In this document: positions 11,134-23,166 of the stretch, piece after piece | How positions within the stretch are numbered: the stretch's first letter is position 1 | How the letters are laid out: each line of letters begins with the position of its first letter | Source of the DNA: Theristus sp. LFF4_11 | Taxonomy: Eukaryota > Nematoda > Chromadorea > Monhysterida > Xyalidae | DNA: 64,000 nt | Direction: 5' to 3' | Assembly (NCBI GenBank): GCA_030248135.1 | Contig: JASANC010001719.1 | Location: forward strand, 1 to 64,000 | Notes under the pieces: generated by a model | Told to the model about the DNA's origin: nothing | Seen by the model: only the letters and a program-made list of their open reading frames with translations | Databases searched by the model: none | Program-made: the position numbers and the translations under genes

Positions 11134-11820
11134 GCCACCGCTACTGCACATGCACATCTTTTAATAAGATGCATCACGTGAAGGAACAATCAAACAAAAC
11201 AAACAAATGAAGAATATTCTTTCAGCATTCATTTCGTTAGTGTGCTAGCTTGGTTTCGAAAAAACAACCCAACTACAGTACCGTGGGCCCAAACAAATTT
11301 TCGAAGGGGGGGTATGGTGCCGTGGGGGGGTGCCGACCAAAAAGTGAGGGGGGGGGTCCAACCTATGGTAACGTGGGACCCCCCCCCAGGGGGGTCCCAT
11401 GGGGGGGGGGTGCATTTTTTCAAAATTTTCTGTGGGGGGGGGTCCCCCCCCCCCCCCCCCGCCCCCCCCCACACTTTTTCGCTTAAATTTTAAAGGAAAA
11501 ACGCTAAATTTAGCTGCAAAATCTTTGAAATTACAATGAAGATGGTCAAGTTATCATATATTCAGCTTATATTATAGACTTTATAGACAAAAAATCATGA
11601 TTTTCGAAAAAAATTTTAGGGTGTGCACTGTGCAGAAAATTTTGGGGGGGGGGTCTCCGCCAGACAAAATTTCATGGGGGGTGTGGGGGGGGTGTCGGCC
11701 AAATTTTCGAGGGGGGGGGTCCGATGGGGGGGTGCCCGGTTTTAGGGGGGGGTGGCACGGTGCCCCCCCCACCCGCCCCCCACCCGACGGTCTCTGGTGC
11801 TCTGGGGGGGGGGGTGTACC

Positions 11821-12865
11821 TAGGGTTAGGGAAAAAAAAATCCGGATTTTTTTTTTAATTAAAAAAATTTTTTTTTTTTTTTTAAATTTTTTTTACAAGT
11901 TAGGTTTGTTCGAAGCGTCTCGTCGAGCTGAGTTCATCTAGACTATTTTCAGAACGATCCGGAAAACTATAAGAGCGAAAATCGTGTTTTATTGAAATTA
12001 TGTCCATTTCATAGAGGGAAAGTTGCATTTTCAACAGTAAAACAGGACAATTTTCGACGTGTACTTGAATATTGAACCGTTCTTAGTTGTTCCTCTTTAG
12101 AAAATTACCAAAATTTGACTGTGTTCAAAAATTCCTGTTTGCTGTAGCTGTCGGCAACCCCTGTCGACCCGGTCGCCCCCCCCCCCCAAGACACTTACTT
12201 TCAGGTTCAACCAGCTATGCTATCTGCCACATGGCGAGAGCCCACTCTTCAAATCATCGTATCGAAAACACGTACCATGATTTCGCGATCACGTTGCGGG
12301 CAACTGACAGACGCAAGTTTAACACGTTAGTTTAGCTCAGCACGCAAGTTTTAACATGTGGCCATGTTATCGGGTATCTGAAAAACGGTCGTGTGATGTG
12401 GTATTAACCAACATCTCCGCTCCAATTGTTTAACAATGTATCGCACAACTCCATTGTAGACCTATAACATACGCCAATCAACAAAATATCATGTTCATCT
12501 CATGGCCTACCACCGACTGAAAAAACATGTTCTAAGTTGCAAGAAAACGATTTCTGAAACGATATTTCAATTCAGTTAAGTCATTTCAACGCTAAAAATT
12601 GACTCTAGAAGTCATCCAAATCGAAAAACATGGAGTACGTCGGTCAAAATGACCAAATAATGACATGTACCTAAGCACACAAAGAAGTTGGGAAGAAAAT
12701 TTGGTTTGAACTTTCAAAAAATTATGCCATAAATCGAATTTTCAGGGCAAAGTAGATGAAAAAATTTTCAAATTTTTTTTTTTAAGTTTGAAAAAAAAAT
12801 CCAAATTTAAAAAAAAAACGAAAAAAAAAATAAAAAAAAATTTTTTTTCAAAGCCCCTAACCCTA
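11821..12865. mobile_element. 1.05-kb hAT-like element, unit 2, TSD GGTGTACC
   Basis: It has the same TAGGGTTAGGG ends and body as unit 1, without the nested insertion. GGTGTACC duplicates at 11813-11820 and 12866-12873. The length is 1045 bp. It lies inside the element at 11276-13961. Confidence 0.92.
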
Positions 12866-12880
12866 GGTGTACCCCCCACC

Positions 12881-13931
12881 TAGGGTTAGGGGAAAAAAAT
12901 CCGGATTTTTTTTTTAAATTAAAAAAAAAATTTTTTTTTTAAATTTTTTTTTACAAGTTAGGTTTGTTCGAAGCGTCTCGTCGAGCTGAGTTCATCTAGA
13001 CTATTTTCAGAACGATCCGGAAAACTATAAGAGCGAAAATCGTGTTTTATTGAAATTATGTCCATTTCATAGAGGGAAAGTTGCATTTTCAACAGTAAAA
13101 CAGGACAATTTTCGACGTGTACTTGAATATTGAACCGTTCTTAGTTGTTCCTCTTTAGAAAATTACCAAAATTTGACTGTGTTCAAAAATTCCTGTTTGC
13201 TGTAGCTAAGTCGGCAACCCCTGTCGACCCGGTCGCCCCCCCCCCCCCAAGACACTTACTTTCAGGTTCAACCAGATATGCTATCTGCCACATGGCGAGA
13301 GCCCACTCTTCAAATCATCGTATCGAAAACACGTACCATGATTTCGCGATCACGTTGCGGGCAACTGACAGACGCAAGTTGACACGTTAGTTTAGCTCAG
13401 CACGCAAGTTTTAACATGTGGCCATGTTATCGGGTATCTGAAAAACGGTCGTGTGATGTGGTATTAACCAACATCCCCGCTCCAATTGTTTAACAATATA
13501 TCGCACAACTCCATTGTAGACCTATAACGTACGCCAATCAACAAGATATCATGTTCATCTCATGGCCTACCGACTGAAAAAACATGTTCTAAGTTGCAAG
13601 AAAACGATTTCTGAAACGATATTTCAATTCAGTTAAGTCATTTCAACGCTAAAAATTGACTCTAGAGAAGTCATCCAAATCGAAAAACATGGAGTACGTC
13701 GGTCAAAATGACCAAATAATGACATGTACCTAAGCACACAAAGAAGTTGGGAAGAAAATTTGGTTTGAACTTTCAAAAAATTATGCCATAAATCGAATTT
13801 TCATAGCAAAGTAGAAGAAAAATTTTTCAAATTTTTTTTTAAATTTGAAAAAAAAAATCCAATTTTTTTTTAAAAAAAAACGAAAAAAAAAAATAAAAAT
13901 TTTTTTTTTTTTTTCAAAGCCCCTAACCCTA
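12881..13931. mobile_element. 1.05-kb hAT-like element, unit 3, in a C tract
   Basis: It is the third copy of the family, 1051 bp, starting TAGGGTTAGGGG and ending CCCCTAACCCTA. The left flank CCCCCACC and right flank CCCCCCCC agree at seven of eight bases, as expected if the target lay in a C run. It is separated from the end of unit 2 by 15 bases. Confidence 0.88.
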
Positions 13932-13968
13932 CCCCCCCCCCCCCCCCCGCCCACGGTACTGCCCAACT

Positions 13969-14030
13969 AGGGCTGTTAAAAAAATTTCAAAAATCAAAGT
14001 TGTGCCAAATAAACCAGGGAGTTCGTTTTG
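13969..14030. mobile_element. Fragment of the 734-bp element just upstream of GPAA1
   Basis: TAGGGCTGTTAAA and the following AATTTCAAAAATCAAAG TTGTGC match the inverted right end of the element at 10400-11133, including CAGGGAGT. The upstream in-frame ATG at 14002 for GPAA1 lies in this fragment, so the start at 14077 is preferred. Confidence 0.7.
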
Positions 14031-14076
14031 TATCCGTGTTTTATTTTTACTTTTAAGCTATAGTGAAAGGGCGAAA

Positions 14077-14786
14077 ATGAAAGAAGTTAAAGAAAACGAA
14101 CCAGAAGAGGAAACGAAAAGACAACGGATTTTTCGGCGTTCTCTTTTGGTGCTGTCGCCAGTTCTATATGTTATATGTAAGTGTTTCTCATTTTGAAGAG
14201 TTGTCACTTTTTTGTCTTCAATTTCACTATCGTCACTTTTCCAGCGTGCATTTCGTTTTTCGTCGTCGTGCTAAAACTGCCGGAGCCGACATATTTCTCT
14301 GAAAATGCTTTGCTGCCTCGTTTGGCGCCCACCGAGTATGAGGCGGACACAAAATGGCTCCGTCATGCGACCAAGTCCATGTTGTCCGCATGTCCGTCGC
14401 CTGACAGGTTGAAAATTTTCATAAAGTTTCATTAATTTACGTTTGTGTTTGCGTATAAGCTGTGCGTATGAATCTGCATTGTTACTGATGTTTGTGTTTG
14501 GTCGCATCGCAACGCAATTCACCAAGTTGACGTAATAATAACGTAATAATGCGAAATTCGCCGTTGTCGCTGTCTCGAATACACGCGAAATGCTTGAACC
14601 GAGGAAACTGCTTGCCAGCTGAAACGTCACCATCATTCAACCGTTGAGTCGTTTCCATTTCAGCGGCTGCTCTGTGCGCGAGGTGTTCGCGTTCGCACGG
14701 CAGCAGACGCGCAGCATCGGCATCGAGGCGTACGTGCTGCGCTACAATCTCAGTGCACCACTCAGTCGTGTGGTGAGCGCGCTTGG

Positions 14787-14868
<82 letters not shown>

Positions 14869-17800
14869 ATTGTTGTTGGCTTCAGAGGTCAAAGACAAAA
14901 GAGTGATATTACGTCTGAGAAAAGACGGGTCTCCGCGGCTCGGTCAAAGCAGGATACACGGAGACGTGGTTTTGATGTCCAGGTGTCCGCTTAATTTTCC
15001 GATGGTTTGGTTGGTTCCCACATCTCTCTCTCTCTCTGTCTCTGAAATGGTGATTTTGTTGTTGATAATTGACAGGCAAGCAAATTATTATGTCCCTTAT
15101 GTACCCCGGCTATTTTTCATGGTAACAGATCTATACCGGACGAAGCGTTTCAATACTGCACTATTCTCCATTCAAAGCTTTGCAGACGACGTCGCACGAG
15201 ACGTTCTACGGAGTGCTGCGGTCGGGTCGCGGTGCGCCGACGGAGGCGCTGCTGCTGTGCATGCCGTTGCACTGGCACACACGTCATCTGCTCGCTGCCG
15301 TGCTCGACCTGATGCGAAACTTTAGAGGTCGTCTTTCCATTTGTGCTCGTTTCGTTTGTTTGCGATTCTTTCTAGCGTTCCTTTCGGTGAGCAATTCGTC
15401 GTGCACATTGCGTGAAGGTTCCATTGTGTCATGTTTTTTGTCAGTTTTGAGAGTTTTCTCGGAAACGTAAAACTGAATTTGTCTGATGACGTTTGGGCCA
15501 CCGTGTACTGGTACTTTTTGCCGTTAATACGACAGTCTACTGGGGTCAGTGTGGTGATCGTGATGAAAAATGAGAAAGGATACGCTCCAGGACGCAACTA
15601 TTGGGCGAAGGACATTTGGCTGGTGGTATCAGACAACGGCCTCGTGGGCATGCAAGCGTTCCTGGCCGCCTATCACGGCGTAGAGGTGCCCGGTAGGTTT
15701 CATTCAAATGATATTTCTTTTGTTTTGTTCAACATTTCGGGTTTTTTTGGTAAGGTCTGTTCAGCGAAACTCTCGACTGAAAAACAGATTTCACAAAATT
15801 GTCTTGATTTGCGGTTTCTGTACTGTGCACGTTGCGTCGTGACAGTTAGCCCCAGCCCAGAAGAATTGAAGGAACTAAACGACCCATGTTTTCGTCACCG
15901 CACCATCAGTTATTAGAAGCTCGATTAGCGAAACGTGTCTTTATACAATAGAAAAGCAACAACGCCTGACTTTATAAACAGTTCGCTCGTTTGCGCAGGC
16001 ATTCGCTTGCCGTCGGAGGGTCTCGCAACACACAGCGGGGTGATTCAGGCCGCGATCGGACTTGAATACGTCGATTCGGACCCGGAGAACAGCGGCACAC
16101 AGTCGGGTTGGTTTGCTGGGCTTGTTTTGATTGTTCAAAAATTTGATTCTCGACACCTCGAGTGGTATTTTGGTCGTGAGCGTTCCTGTCTGGTGATACC
16201 GTTTGACTCATTGGGGCACTCGCACACAGAAGCGACGACGGCATTCGTTTTCACGCGTGTGTGTGTGACAGTGGAACCAAAAAACGTGTTTTTTATTACA
16301 ACCAATGTCTTTTATGAAACTTGCTTCGACCCCACGGTTGCAGAAACCCGAAGTTACCAACTCCTACCCCGGTGATTTAGTGCAGGAGTGGGTATGCCGG
16401 GCGTTGCCCTTGCCAAGAAAAAACGGATGGATGAGCGAGGTAAAAATGTTGCGTGTAAAAACGTGCAGGTTGGTTCACCGCTGTCGACGTCCGCTACAAC
16501 ATGTTGAACGGAAAACTGCCGAATTTGGATTTGGTGAATTTAGTCGTGAAATCACTGCAAGACAACGGGGTGGCCGTGTCGCAGTACGGATTGGTTGGTT
16601 CGCTTGTGTTTCTTGTGCACGCAGACTGGCAACGTCCAAGTCTGACGTCATCATGTGCTCGGTATGGAGGCACGCTCATAAAGGCCCGTTTATATTATCT
16701 TTTCTTTAAGGCCTGCGACTCAATGCGGTTGTGGACATAAAAGAAAACTAGTTTCAATCTGTATGTGGTATTTCAGAATAGCCAAAAGTGACCCGGCCTC
16801 ATTTAGGGGACTCGGATCCCTTTGCCAATTTTGAATTCCCGCGTCGTGCATGAGACTAGGGGTGGTAAAAAACGGTTTTTTTCAAATCCATGTATATAAA
16901 ACGGTTTTTTATACCGCGTCCGGTTCTTTATACCCGGTTTTTTTACCGACCCAGTATTTGAAGAATCTTGTGATTGCGACAATTTCTGGTGCTCTGATTT
17001 TACGCAAACCGCTGAATAATGAGTAAAAGACCACAATTGTAGCCAGAAACTGTATGTGTTTCAATGGAAACGTATTCCAATCTTGATTTTATTTGAATCG
17101 GTGGCGCTTAGAGAGAATGCAGCATCAGAAAAATTATCAGATGCGAGTTTAAAACAAAAAAACTAACGCAAGACAGATTGATATTTGAAACAGCAAGGAA
17201 TGTGATACATGCAAATCAATTGAACTGACACGATCGAGAGATATGTAACTGCACAACAATTTCACCGCGTTTCTAAATAAAAGATCACCGAAAGACAAAA
17301 AGAATCACGAACCCGCACAGACGAAAGAAGTAAACCAAGAACAAAATTGAAAGAGCAAAAAAATCAGATGGAGATTCGGGTCACTATCACCAGTACAACA
17401 GCACGACGACATCACCAACAAAACTTTGAGCAATTTCCGAGTTCAAAGACACAAAATTTCAGGAAATTTGACTGAATAAATATTAGCCATTCACCCGATT
17501 TTTGTCTATTCATCATCATCATCATGAGTATCATCAATGCAGCCGTCACCATCATCATCAGTGAAGTCGTCATCAGAGCTGTCCACACAATTTGCCGATG
17601 CAAGCGCAGCAATGTTCTCAGTGGCAGCAGCTGACGCTGCCGACGGGGACTGCGAATCCGTGCTGTCGCAGTTTGACAGCAACGATTCCGTGCTGTTGCC
17701 AGCAACACTTGACACGGGTCTCAGTGTGCTTTATTTATACCAAGAGCGTGAATTGTGTTCTCCGGAACATCAAGTTATGAAGTGGCGAAAATGAAAATTG

Positions 17801-20800
17801 AAATGGATATGCGGAATACAGTGCATTTTGAGTGATTTCAAAAATTGAAATTTGGGTCCTTCGGCGGTATAAAAAACCGGAAAAAAACCAAAATTTACGC
17901 GGTAAAATATCGGTAATTTATTTTGGCCATTTTTTGGCGCTGGTATAAAAAACCGTTTTTTATACCGTTTTTTATACCGAAAAAAACCGTTTTTTATACC
18001 GACCCACCCCTACATGAGACTGCTTACCCATTTATGCGCGCGTTGAGACGCGGGACCAAAATAAAAGATATTACCTGACGTATGCAGACGTGCAGTCCAT
18101 CTGGAAAATATATGCAACATGACGTAATGACCAATCAATCAGCGCTGAGAGTTGCTCATGACCAACCAATCAGCGTTGAGATTTGCTCATGACTAACCAA
18201 TCAGCGCTGAGAATTGCCATGACCAACCAATCAGCTAGTTGCATATATTAGCGAGATGGACTGTATGCACGGTAGCATGCAACAACACGAGAGAGACTGA
18301 CATGACGTACATGTACGGCACGTCACTTTAGGTCTCGTGTTATTGTGTACTACCGTTCTTACATGACGTACGGCCTGCATACGTCCGGTATAAACGCGCC
18401 TCAAACAAGCGTGCGCCCACTCTGCTGTAATATCCGTATGTATGCTTGCTTGTGTGCTTGTTTGTGCAGTGCAGCAACCGAGTGCAGTGCACCGTCCTCA
18501 GACTAGGACTTTGTACCAGAGGAATACAACAAAGCACTGTTCCAAACGAAAGGTGCTTCAAAATGAAACAAAAAACGATAGCAAATGTTTTTCTGTTTGT
18601 TTTTGCAGCTGCACAACCGTGTTGGCCGTGATTACTACATGTATCCACCGATAAAGCGCAACATTTGGAACTCAATCGCCTCACTCTGGCAACAGGTCGG
18701 AACGATTTGGAAAATGTTTCGCGCGTTTTCATGTTGTCTCAATCGCTTGTTTATTGTTGCTATTGGCGGAATCGTCATCGATTTCTGACGTATCGTTTAT
18801 CGAGAGAACAAACGGAGCCAAATGCCGCTTAAGCTTTTGCCTCGCGGCGCTGTGTGCAGTGTTTGCACATGTGCGTCTTTTTAGTTCCGGTCTGGTAGTT
18901 TAGTCCAGTTCCAGCGCCCTTTCAGCTCTGGGACACTAATTGCAAAACGAAGGGACACTAATTGCTATGGCTGGTTCTAATTATGCGATCGTCGATCACT
19001 CAACTTTGCCCTTTTTTATTATGTCCGTTGTTGCACCATGTCAGGCATCCGGCGAAGCAAACGGCGTCCACGGCGCCTTCGGTCAGTACGGCGTCGAGGC
19101 TGTGACGTTGGTCGCGTATCAGCAGCGTCACAACGCGAACAATCGCCATTCGACGATCGATTTGAACAAGCAAGTCGTTCGTTCGTTGTTGAATGAACAC
19201 TGTCGGTCGGTTTATGCCGGTTTGCTTGGCATGTGGCGATACGTATTTGCGTTGCAACGAAGTTTAACGCCAGTTTTTGGTGTTTTGAGGTCGAAGGTTT
19301 TTTTGCGGTTTCACTCCCGGTAACCGGAGCGACCCACCCATCATGAGCCCGCCCCGTACTGGTAAGACAAGTCGCCAGAAGTACATAACCGCAGGCAAAC
19401 TCAAACGAGTTGTGGCTCTGTTGTTCTGTGCTGCCATTACAGCTGTTCGGCTGTCGAACCGGCTTTACCTCATAAGTTTGCTTCTGTTGTCATATGAACT
19501 CCAGCTTGTGACAGCACAATTTCGAAAAGAAAACGGTCAGGAGCAAATGATGGATATCGACTCGTATGATTACTTTCAGAGTGGTTGAGGAAGTGATACG
19601 TGCGTGCAACAATTTACTGGAACGCTTCCACCAGTCGTTCTTCTTCTATTTTCTGCCGCACATCAATTTGTACGTCTCGATCGGCGTCTACATGCCCGTC
19701 ATTGGCGGCATGCTCACGGCGTTGTTGTTTTTGGTGAGCAGTGTTTTGTTTGCTATTTTGTTGCGCGTTTTGGGGCAGAAATCTTGACTGGATAAGCGCT
19801 GGCGCATTTTGTGAGCGTGTGAAAAAGCTGGTAGAATAATTTGACAACAATGAAGCCACATGCAAACACATCGTCAGACGACGCTCGTTCTGCTACAATA
19901 TTGTGGATTTATTCAAACGTGTCCGGACTAAAATGACGTCATTTGGTTTAAAAACGCCCGTTTGTCAAAGTACAGGCACTAAAATTTCAGTTTGGTGTGA
20001 CTGATTTGACATTCACCATTTGTTTATGAGAAGAAATCGGCTGAACGGAAAGTCTGGTTTGCTGTGAACGACAAGCGCATGTTTGGCGGCACATGACGTC
20101 ATTTCAGTAGGTCACGTTTAAAAAAATAGGTCATATCGCATTATGTGTTCGCATCGCATGTGTTCATTTGTGATTGTGCCACATTACTGTGTTATAATAA
20201 CGAATGGCACTGTCTTCAGACAACAACCTCTCATAGCTTCTGGTTTCTTTGCGCAGGAATTGGCGCTGTGGCGAGAGATCAACTTGGCGCTTTATCGGCC
20301 ACACTCCGACAATAGCACGGCGGTTTGAATTTTTTTATATCTGAATTTTGCGATTCCACGCAGGAAACTGGTGGCGCCAAGCCACGTGTGGGGAATGACT
20401 TATTTATGCCATGTTGCTTGCATCTCATCTCGATAAGATCTTTTGACAAAATTTCATTATTGCTGTCTGGAGAGAAAGAATTGCGATGTCAAGAGCTTAA
20501 TAACACCGATTTTCTGATTAAACGAGCACAACTCGGCCGCAACAACTCCGTTTTCGGACAGCCATATGTGCGGTGCCAATCGGTCCGCAATCCTCCATAG
20601 GTGCATACCAACCAAAATTTAGTCCGTGGTTTTTCTTCGGCCGCGCATTGTGGCGGCCATGTCACGTCAGGTCGGAGTCACACAATTTGCCGTGTTCCCA
20701 TGTCACACACGCAGGTGTCGCATTCGCTGCTCAGCACTCTCGGTCCGTTGGTCGTTTCGTACAGTATCGGCGTGCTCGTGTACGCCTGTCCGTTTGTGCT

Positions 20801-23166
20801 GCAACGAACCGCATCACTGTACGCTCTGCCGGCTGACTTCGGCGTCTCGATGGCACTGTGTCTGCACGCCATTCTGCCGTTGATCGCTGAACGGTGGCGA
20901 CTTTTTTTAATTTTTGTTTTTTAAGTGATCGACCTTTCGTGTTGAGCTGCGATTTTTGTTCGGTTCAGAAATTGGAGAAAGCTGCGCTCTCTCTGTGCAT
21001 ATGAAAGGTGGAATATGAATGGCAATTACAAACAAACAAATATGATTTTCGAACTCAGCACATCGAGGCCGTTGAATTGGTGCCGAAGTTGATTAAATCT
21101 GAAAATTTCAAGAAACTGTGCCTAGAGCTGTGGAGGCCGGGTCGGTCGAGTCTTTTTTACTGAAAAGTTTTTTTACCGTAGAAATTTTTATAACACTGAA
21201 TATTGCTCGTACATTTTTATAATTTTATAATCGTACACTTTTATAATCTGTGTGTGTAAAAGACACCATGGAAAAAAAATTTCTGCGTACAGCATAACTG
21301 GAATTAATCTACATGTGCACTGCAGAAAAAATCTCAGCCCCTTTTACACTAACAATATTTTTTGGATTTGTAAAGTTATCGCGAAATACCAATGGGCCAT
21401 ATTATGCCGGCATCCGCTGTCCGCTTTCGCTGGCGAATGGGCATGATTTTCGAAATTTTGCTTCGCTGCTTGAAGATAGTTTTCCAAGAATTTCATTTTG
21501 CGTTTTTTCAGTCAACTTCACCAGCAAGCGGCTTCGCAAGAAAACCAGCGGCAGCAGCAATTGAAGTTCGCACATCGTAGCAAAAAGCAAGGCGACCAGC
21601 AGAAAACGGTTTGCTCTGATTGTTTTGTTGTTTGATTGATTGTTCCTCCAGATTGTTGATGATGTTTCATTTGACATCGACATCGAAGCAAATGAAGAAA
21701 CCAGCACGCAGCAACTCGTCTTTCTAGTAATGAAACAAGTATGGGTCTGATCTCGTGCTTTCACTTCTCTGTTGGGTAGTGTTTTTTTTCAATCTGTTTG
21801 CGAGACTCGTTGATTGATGCTTCACCCAAAATACACGATCTTTTCAAAGTGCACGCGCTTCAAGCAGCTATGCCGGGTGTCCGTCGCACTGACGAGCTTG
21901 GAGCGGGTGATGATACACCGCGCGTTATGCATCTGCAGTCTGTCTGTCTGCCCAGTCCATTTCATTGCATCCATTCAAAAAAACAGCGCCGTCCTTCATG
22001 TTGCCCCCCCCCCCTTTCATGATTCAGGTTCGCCGCGGCAGCAGTCGTCTGTTGCGCCTCGTGTGTCTGCTGCAATTGAGCGCCTTCCTGGGCGTGCTGT
22101 CCGTGTGCAACTTTGGGCAGGCTTTGTTCCTCGCGGTGTTGTTGGTGCCAACGATGGGATTCTGCAAGGGCACCCAATCGCCGTGAGTGCACGCAGGCTG
22201 CGCTGGTCTGCTTTCTGTGTGTGTGTGTGTGTGCTCCCGTAAAATGCGGCGGCATCCATCGTGAGATGACAAATAAGTGAGGGGTGGGGGGGGGGGGTGA
22301 ATGAACGCGTCGACTACGCAGACTCCGCAAAAGGGAGCCCGTTGTTTTTCTGCGTCGCGGTGCTCGTAGAAAACCGTACAATAATCGACAACAAGTGAAA
22401 ACAGAGCCGTAAAAATGTGCTTATTCCGTTCGACCGCAGTGTCCGCCGTGCGCTGCAGCGGCTCCTGTTGCTGTTCGTGCACCCGCTCAGTTTGCTCGTC
22501 GTCTGCAGCGTTGTCGTCCGCCTCTACCCGTCCGATCGATTTCAACCGCTGAAAGGTCGACCAAAAAAATGTTTCCATTGCGATCTTTTGACAGTGCCTT
22601 TTTATGATAGTTTTTATATTTGACAAGCTTGTCCATCCAGTTTTTGGTGTCTTATTAACCCCCTGTGACACTGCTCGACTCGAGTGAAGGAGGGGGCAAC
22701 CCACAACCGCGCATGCGACGAAGGGAGAACTGTTTTTTTTCTGTTGAATTGTGGCTCACCAGCACCAGTTCCTTTCTGGGAACCCGAAGGTACCAAAGAC
22801 CGTTAGCAGTTTATGTTATGTAACGATTCATGCAAATGTCAGATGTCGCAAAACTCTCGAATAATCAATCGTATGTGTCACCGTTTTTTTGTTATCGCAG
22901 AGAGCCTGTTGCACGCGAACCACAGCAGCGGCGACCGTCGCAGTGCGGCATCATTTTCCGACCTCTGGTCACTGCTGGAGTCAACACAGCGCCATCCGTC
23001 GCTAGTGGCCACCGAAATCGTACTCGGCGCTCGCGACTACTACCGACGGGTGGTTGAGCAGAGTGCGCTCGGTCAACCACTGCACGTGCACGCGATCTAC
23101 ACGCTCGTGCTGCTGCCGTTGTGGGCGTGCTTTTGGACGTTGGCCAACATGACCTACGACCTGTGA
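14077..23166 (+). CDS. GPAA1: GPI-anchor transamidase subunit GPAA1 (GAA1), 17 exons, about 726 residues
   Basis: Exons: 14077-14176, 14245-14407, 14664-14772, 15186-15327, 15591-15692, 15999-16106, 16469-16593, 18609-18695, 19045-19169, 19580-19733, 20257-20322, 20715-20893, 21512-21608, 21652-21738, 22028-22182, 22440-22555, 22901-23166. Phases agree and the sum is 2181 bases. An ER membrane protein, GPAA1 helps the transamidase complex attach GPI to proteins. Family landmarks in order: a membrane segment at residues 20-45, TYFSENALLP, NYWAKDIWLVVSDNGLVG near 172, NMLNGKLPNLDLVNL near 250, ASGEANGVHGAFGQYGVEA near 312, LLERFHQSFF near 362, then several hydrophobic segments and NFGQALFLAVLLVPT. 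The product is longer than the human protein (621), mainly in a charged Gln-rich cytosolic-type stretch in exons 13-14 between membrane segments. Intron 9 probably has a GC donor at 19170. A TTTTAAG acceptor at 14056 could receive a spliced leader. Exon 7's end is the least certain junction. Confidence 0.93.
14789..14878. repeat. (GTT)n microsatellite in GPAA1 intron 3
   Basis: About thirty GTT units with one interruption lie 16 bases after the exon 3 donor. The tract opens all reading frames on both strands (poly-Val, Leu, Asn), which are not genes. Confidence 0.95.
16857..18012. mobile_element. 1156-bp hAT-like element in GPAA1 intron 7, TSD CATGAGAC
   Basis: The ends TAGGGGTGG and CCACCCCTA are inverted, with CATGAGAC duplicated at 16849-16856 and 18013-18020. 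Subterminal palindromic blocks such as TATAAAAAACGG and CCGTTTTTTATA repeat near both ends. The middle has CAT-rich sequence and a minus-strand Asp/Ser-rich frame (about 17506-17715) that resembles no known transposase. It splits no exon. Confidence 0.92.
18122..18240. repeat. 33-bp tandem repeat, about four copies, GPAA1 intron 7
   Basis: The unit TGACCAACCAATCAGCGCTG plus AGA-TTGCTCA repeats with small changes, the last copy ending CAATCAGCTAG. It follows the hAT-like element. The CCAATCAGC core also occurs in the MITEs at 3609-3722 and 4497-4660. Confidence 0.85.
19912..20123. mobile_element. MITE with ACGTGTCC...TGACGTCA ends, copy 1, GPAA1 intron 10
   Basis: The left end reads TTCAAACGTGTCCGGACTAA then TGACGTCA, and the right end has TGACGTCA followed by GTAGGTCACGTTTAAA. 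A reverse-oriented copy lies at 33590-33789. It is about 210 bp, non-coding, with imperfect inverted ends. Confidence 0.8.
21290..21450. repeat. Diverged copy of the 41440-41746 repeat end, GPAA1 intron 12
   Basis: CATATTATGCCGGCATCCGC and CTGTCCGCTTTCGCTGGCG resemble ATATTATGCGTGATGCGCTG and TGTCCGCTCGCTGGCG near 41690-41720. The similarity is partial and judged by eye. It ends 60 bases before exon 13. Confidence 0.45.

Larger units (their letters stand above)
11276..13961. mobile_element. G-rich hAT-like element, TIR CAGTACCGTGGGC, TSD CCCAACTA, split by two insertions
   Basis: CAGTACCGTGGGC at the left and GCCCACGGTACTG at the right are inverted repeats, flanked by CCCAACTA on both sides (11268-11275 and 13962-13969). 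Without the two inserted 1.05-kb units it would be about 570 bp, mostly G and C tracts separated by short AT runs. Frames across the G tracts on both strands are composition artefacts. Confidence 0.88.

Noticed and set aside
11229..11941. Gly/Pro-rich frames on both strands
   Set aside because: They are long G and C tracts inside a transposon, not collagen: no regular Gly-X-Y, no Cys motifs, open on both strands.
9113..13390. A recurring frame beginning FLFRKLPKFDCVQKFLFAVA in three places
   Set aside because: It recurs only because the 1.05-kb hAT-like units are copies. It lacks a proper start in each and resembles no transposase.
8852..13931. GGGTTAGGG/CCCTAACCC as telomere repeats
   Set aside because: They are single motifs at element ends with matching target duplications. 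Nematode telomeres are usually TTAGGC arrays, and none is present.
14002..14076. Upstream in-frame ATG for GPAA1
   Set aside because: It lies in a transposon fragment and upstream of an acceptor-like TTTTAAG at 14056.
14482..15325. Long poly-Asn, poly-Val and poly-Leu reading frames
   Set aside because: They are produced by the (GTT)n microsatellite in GPAA1 intron 3, which opens all frames.
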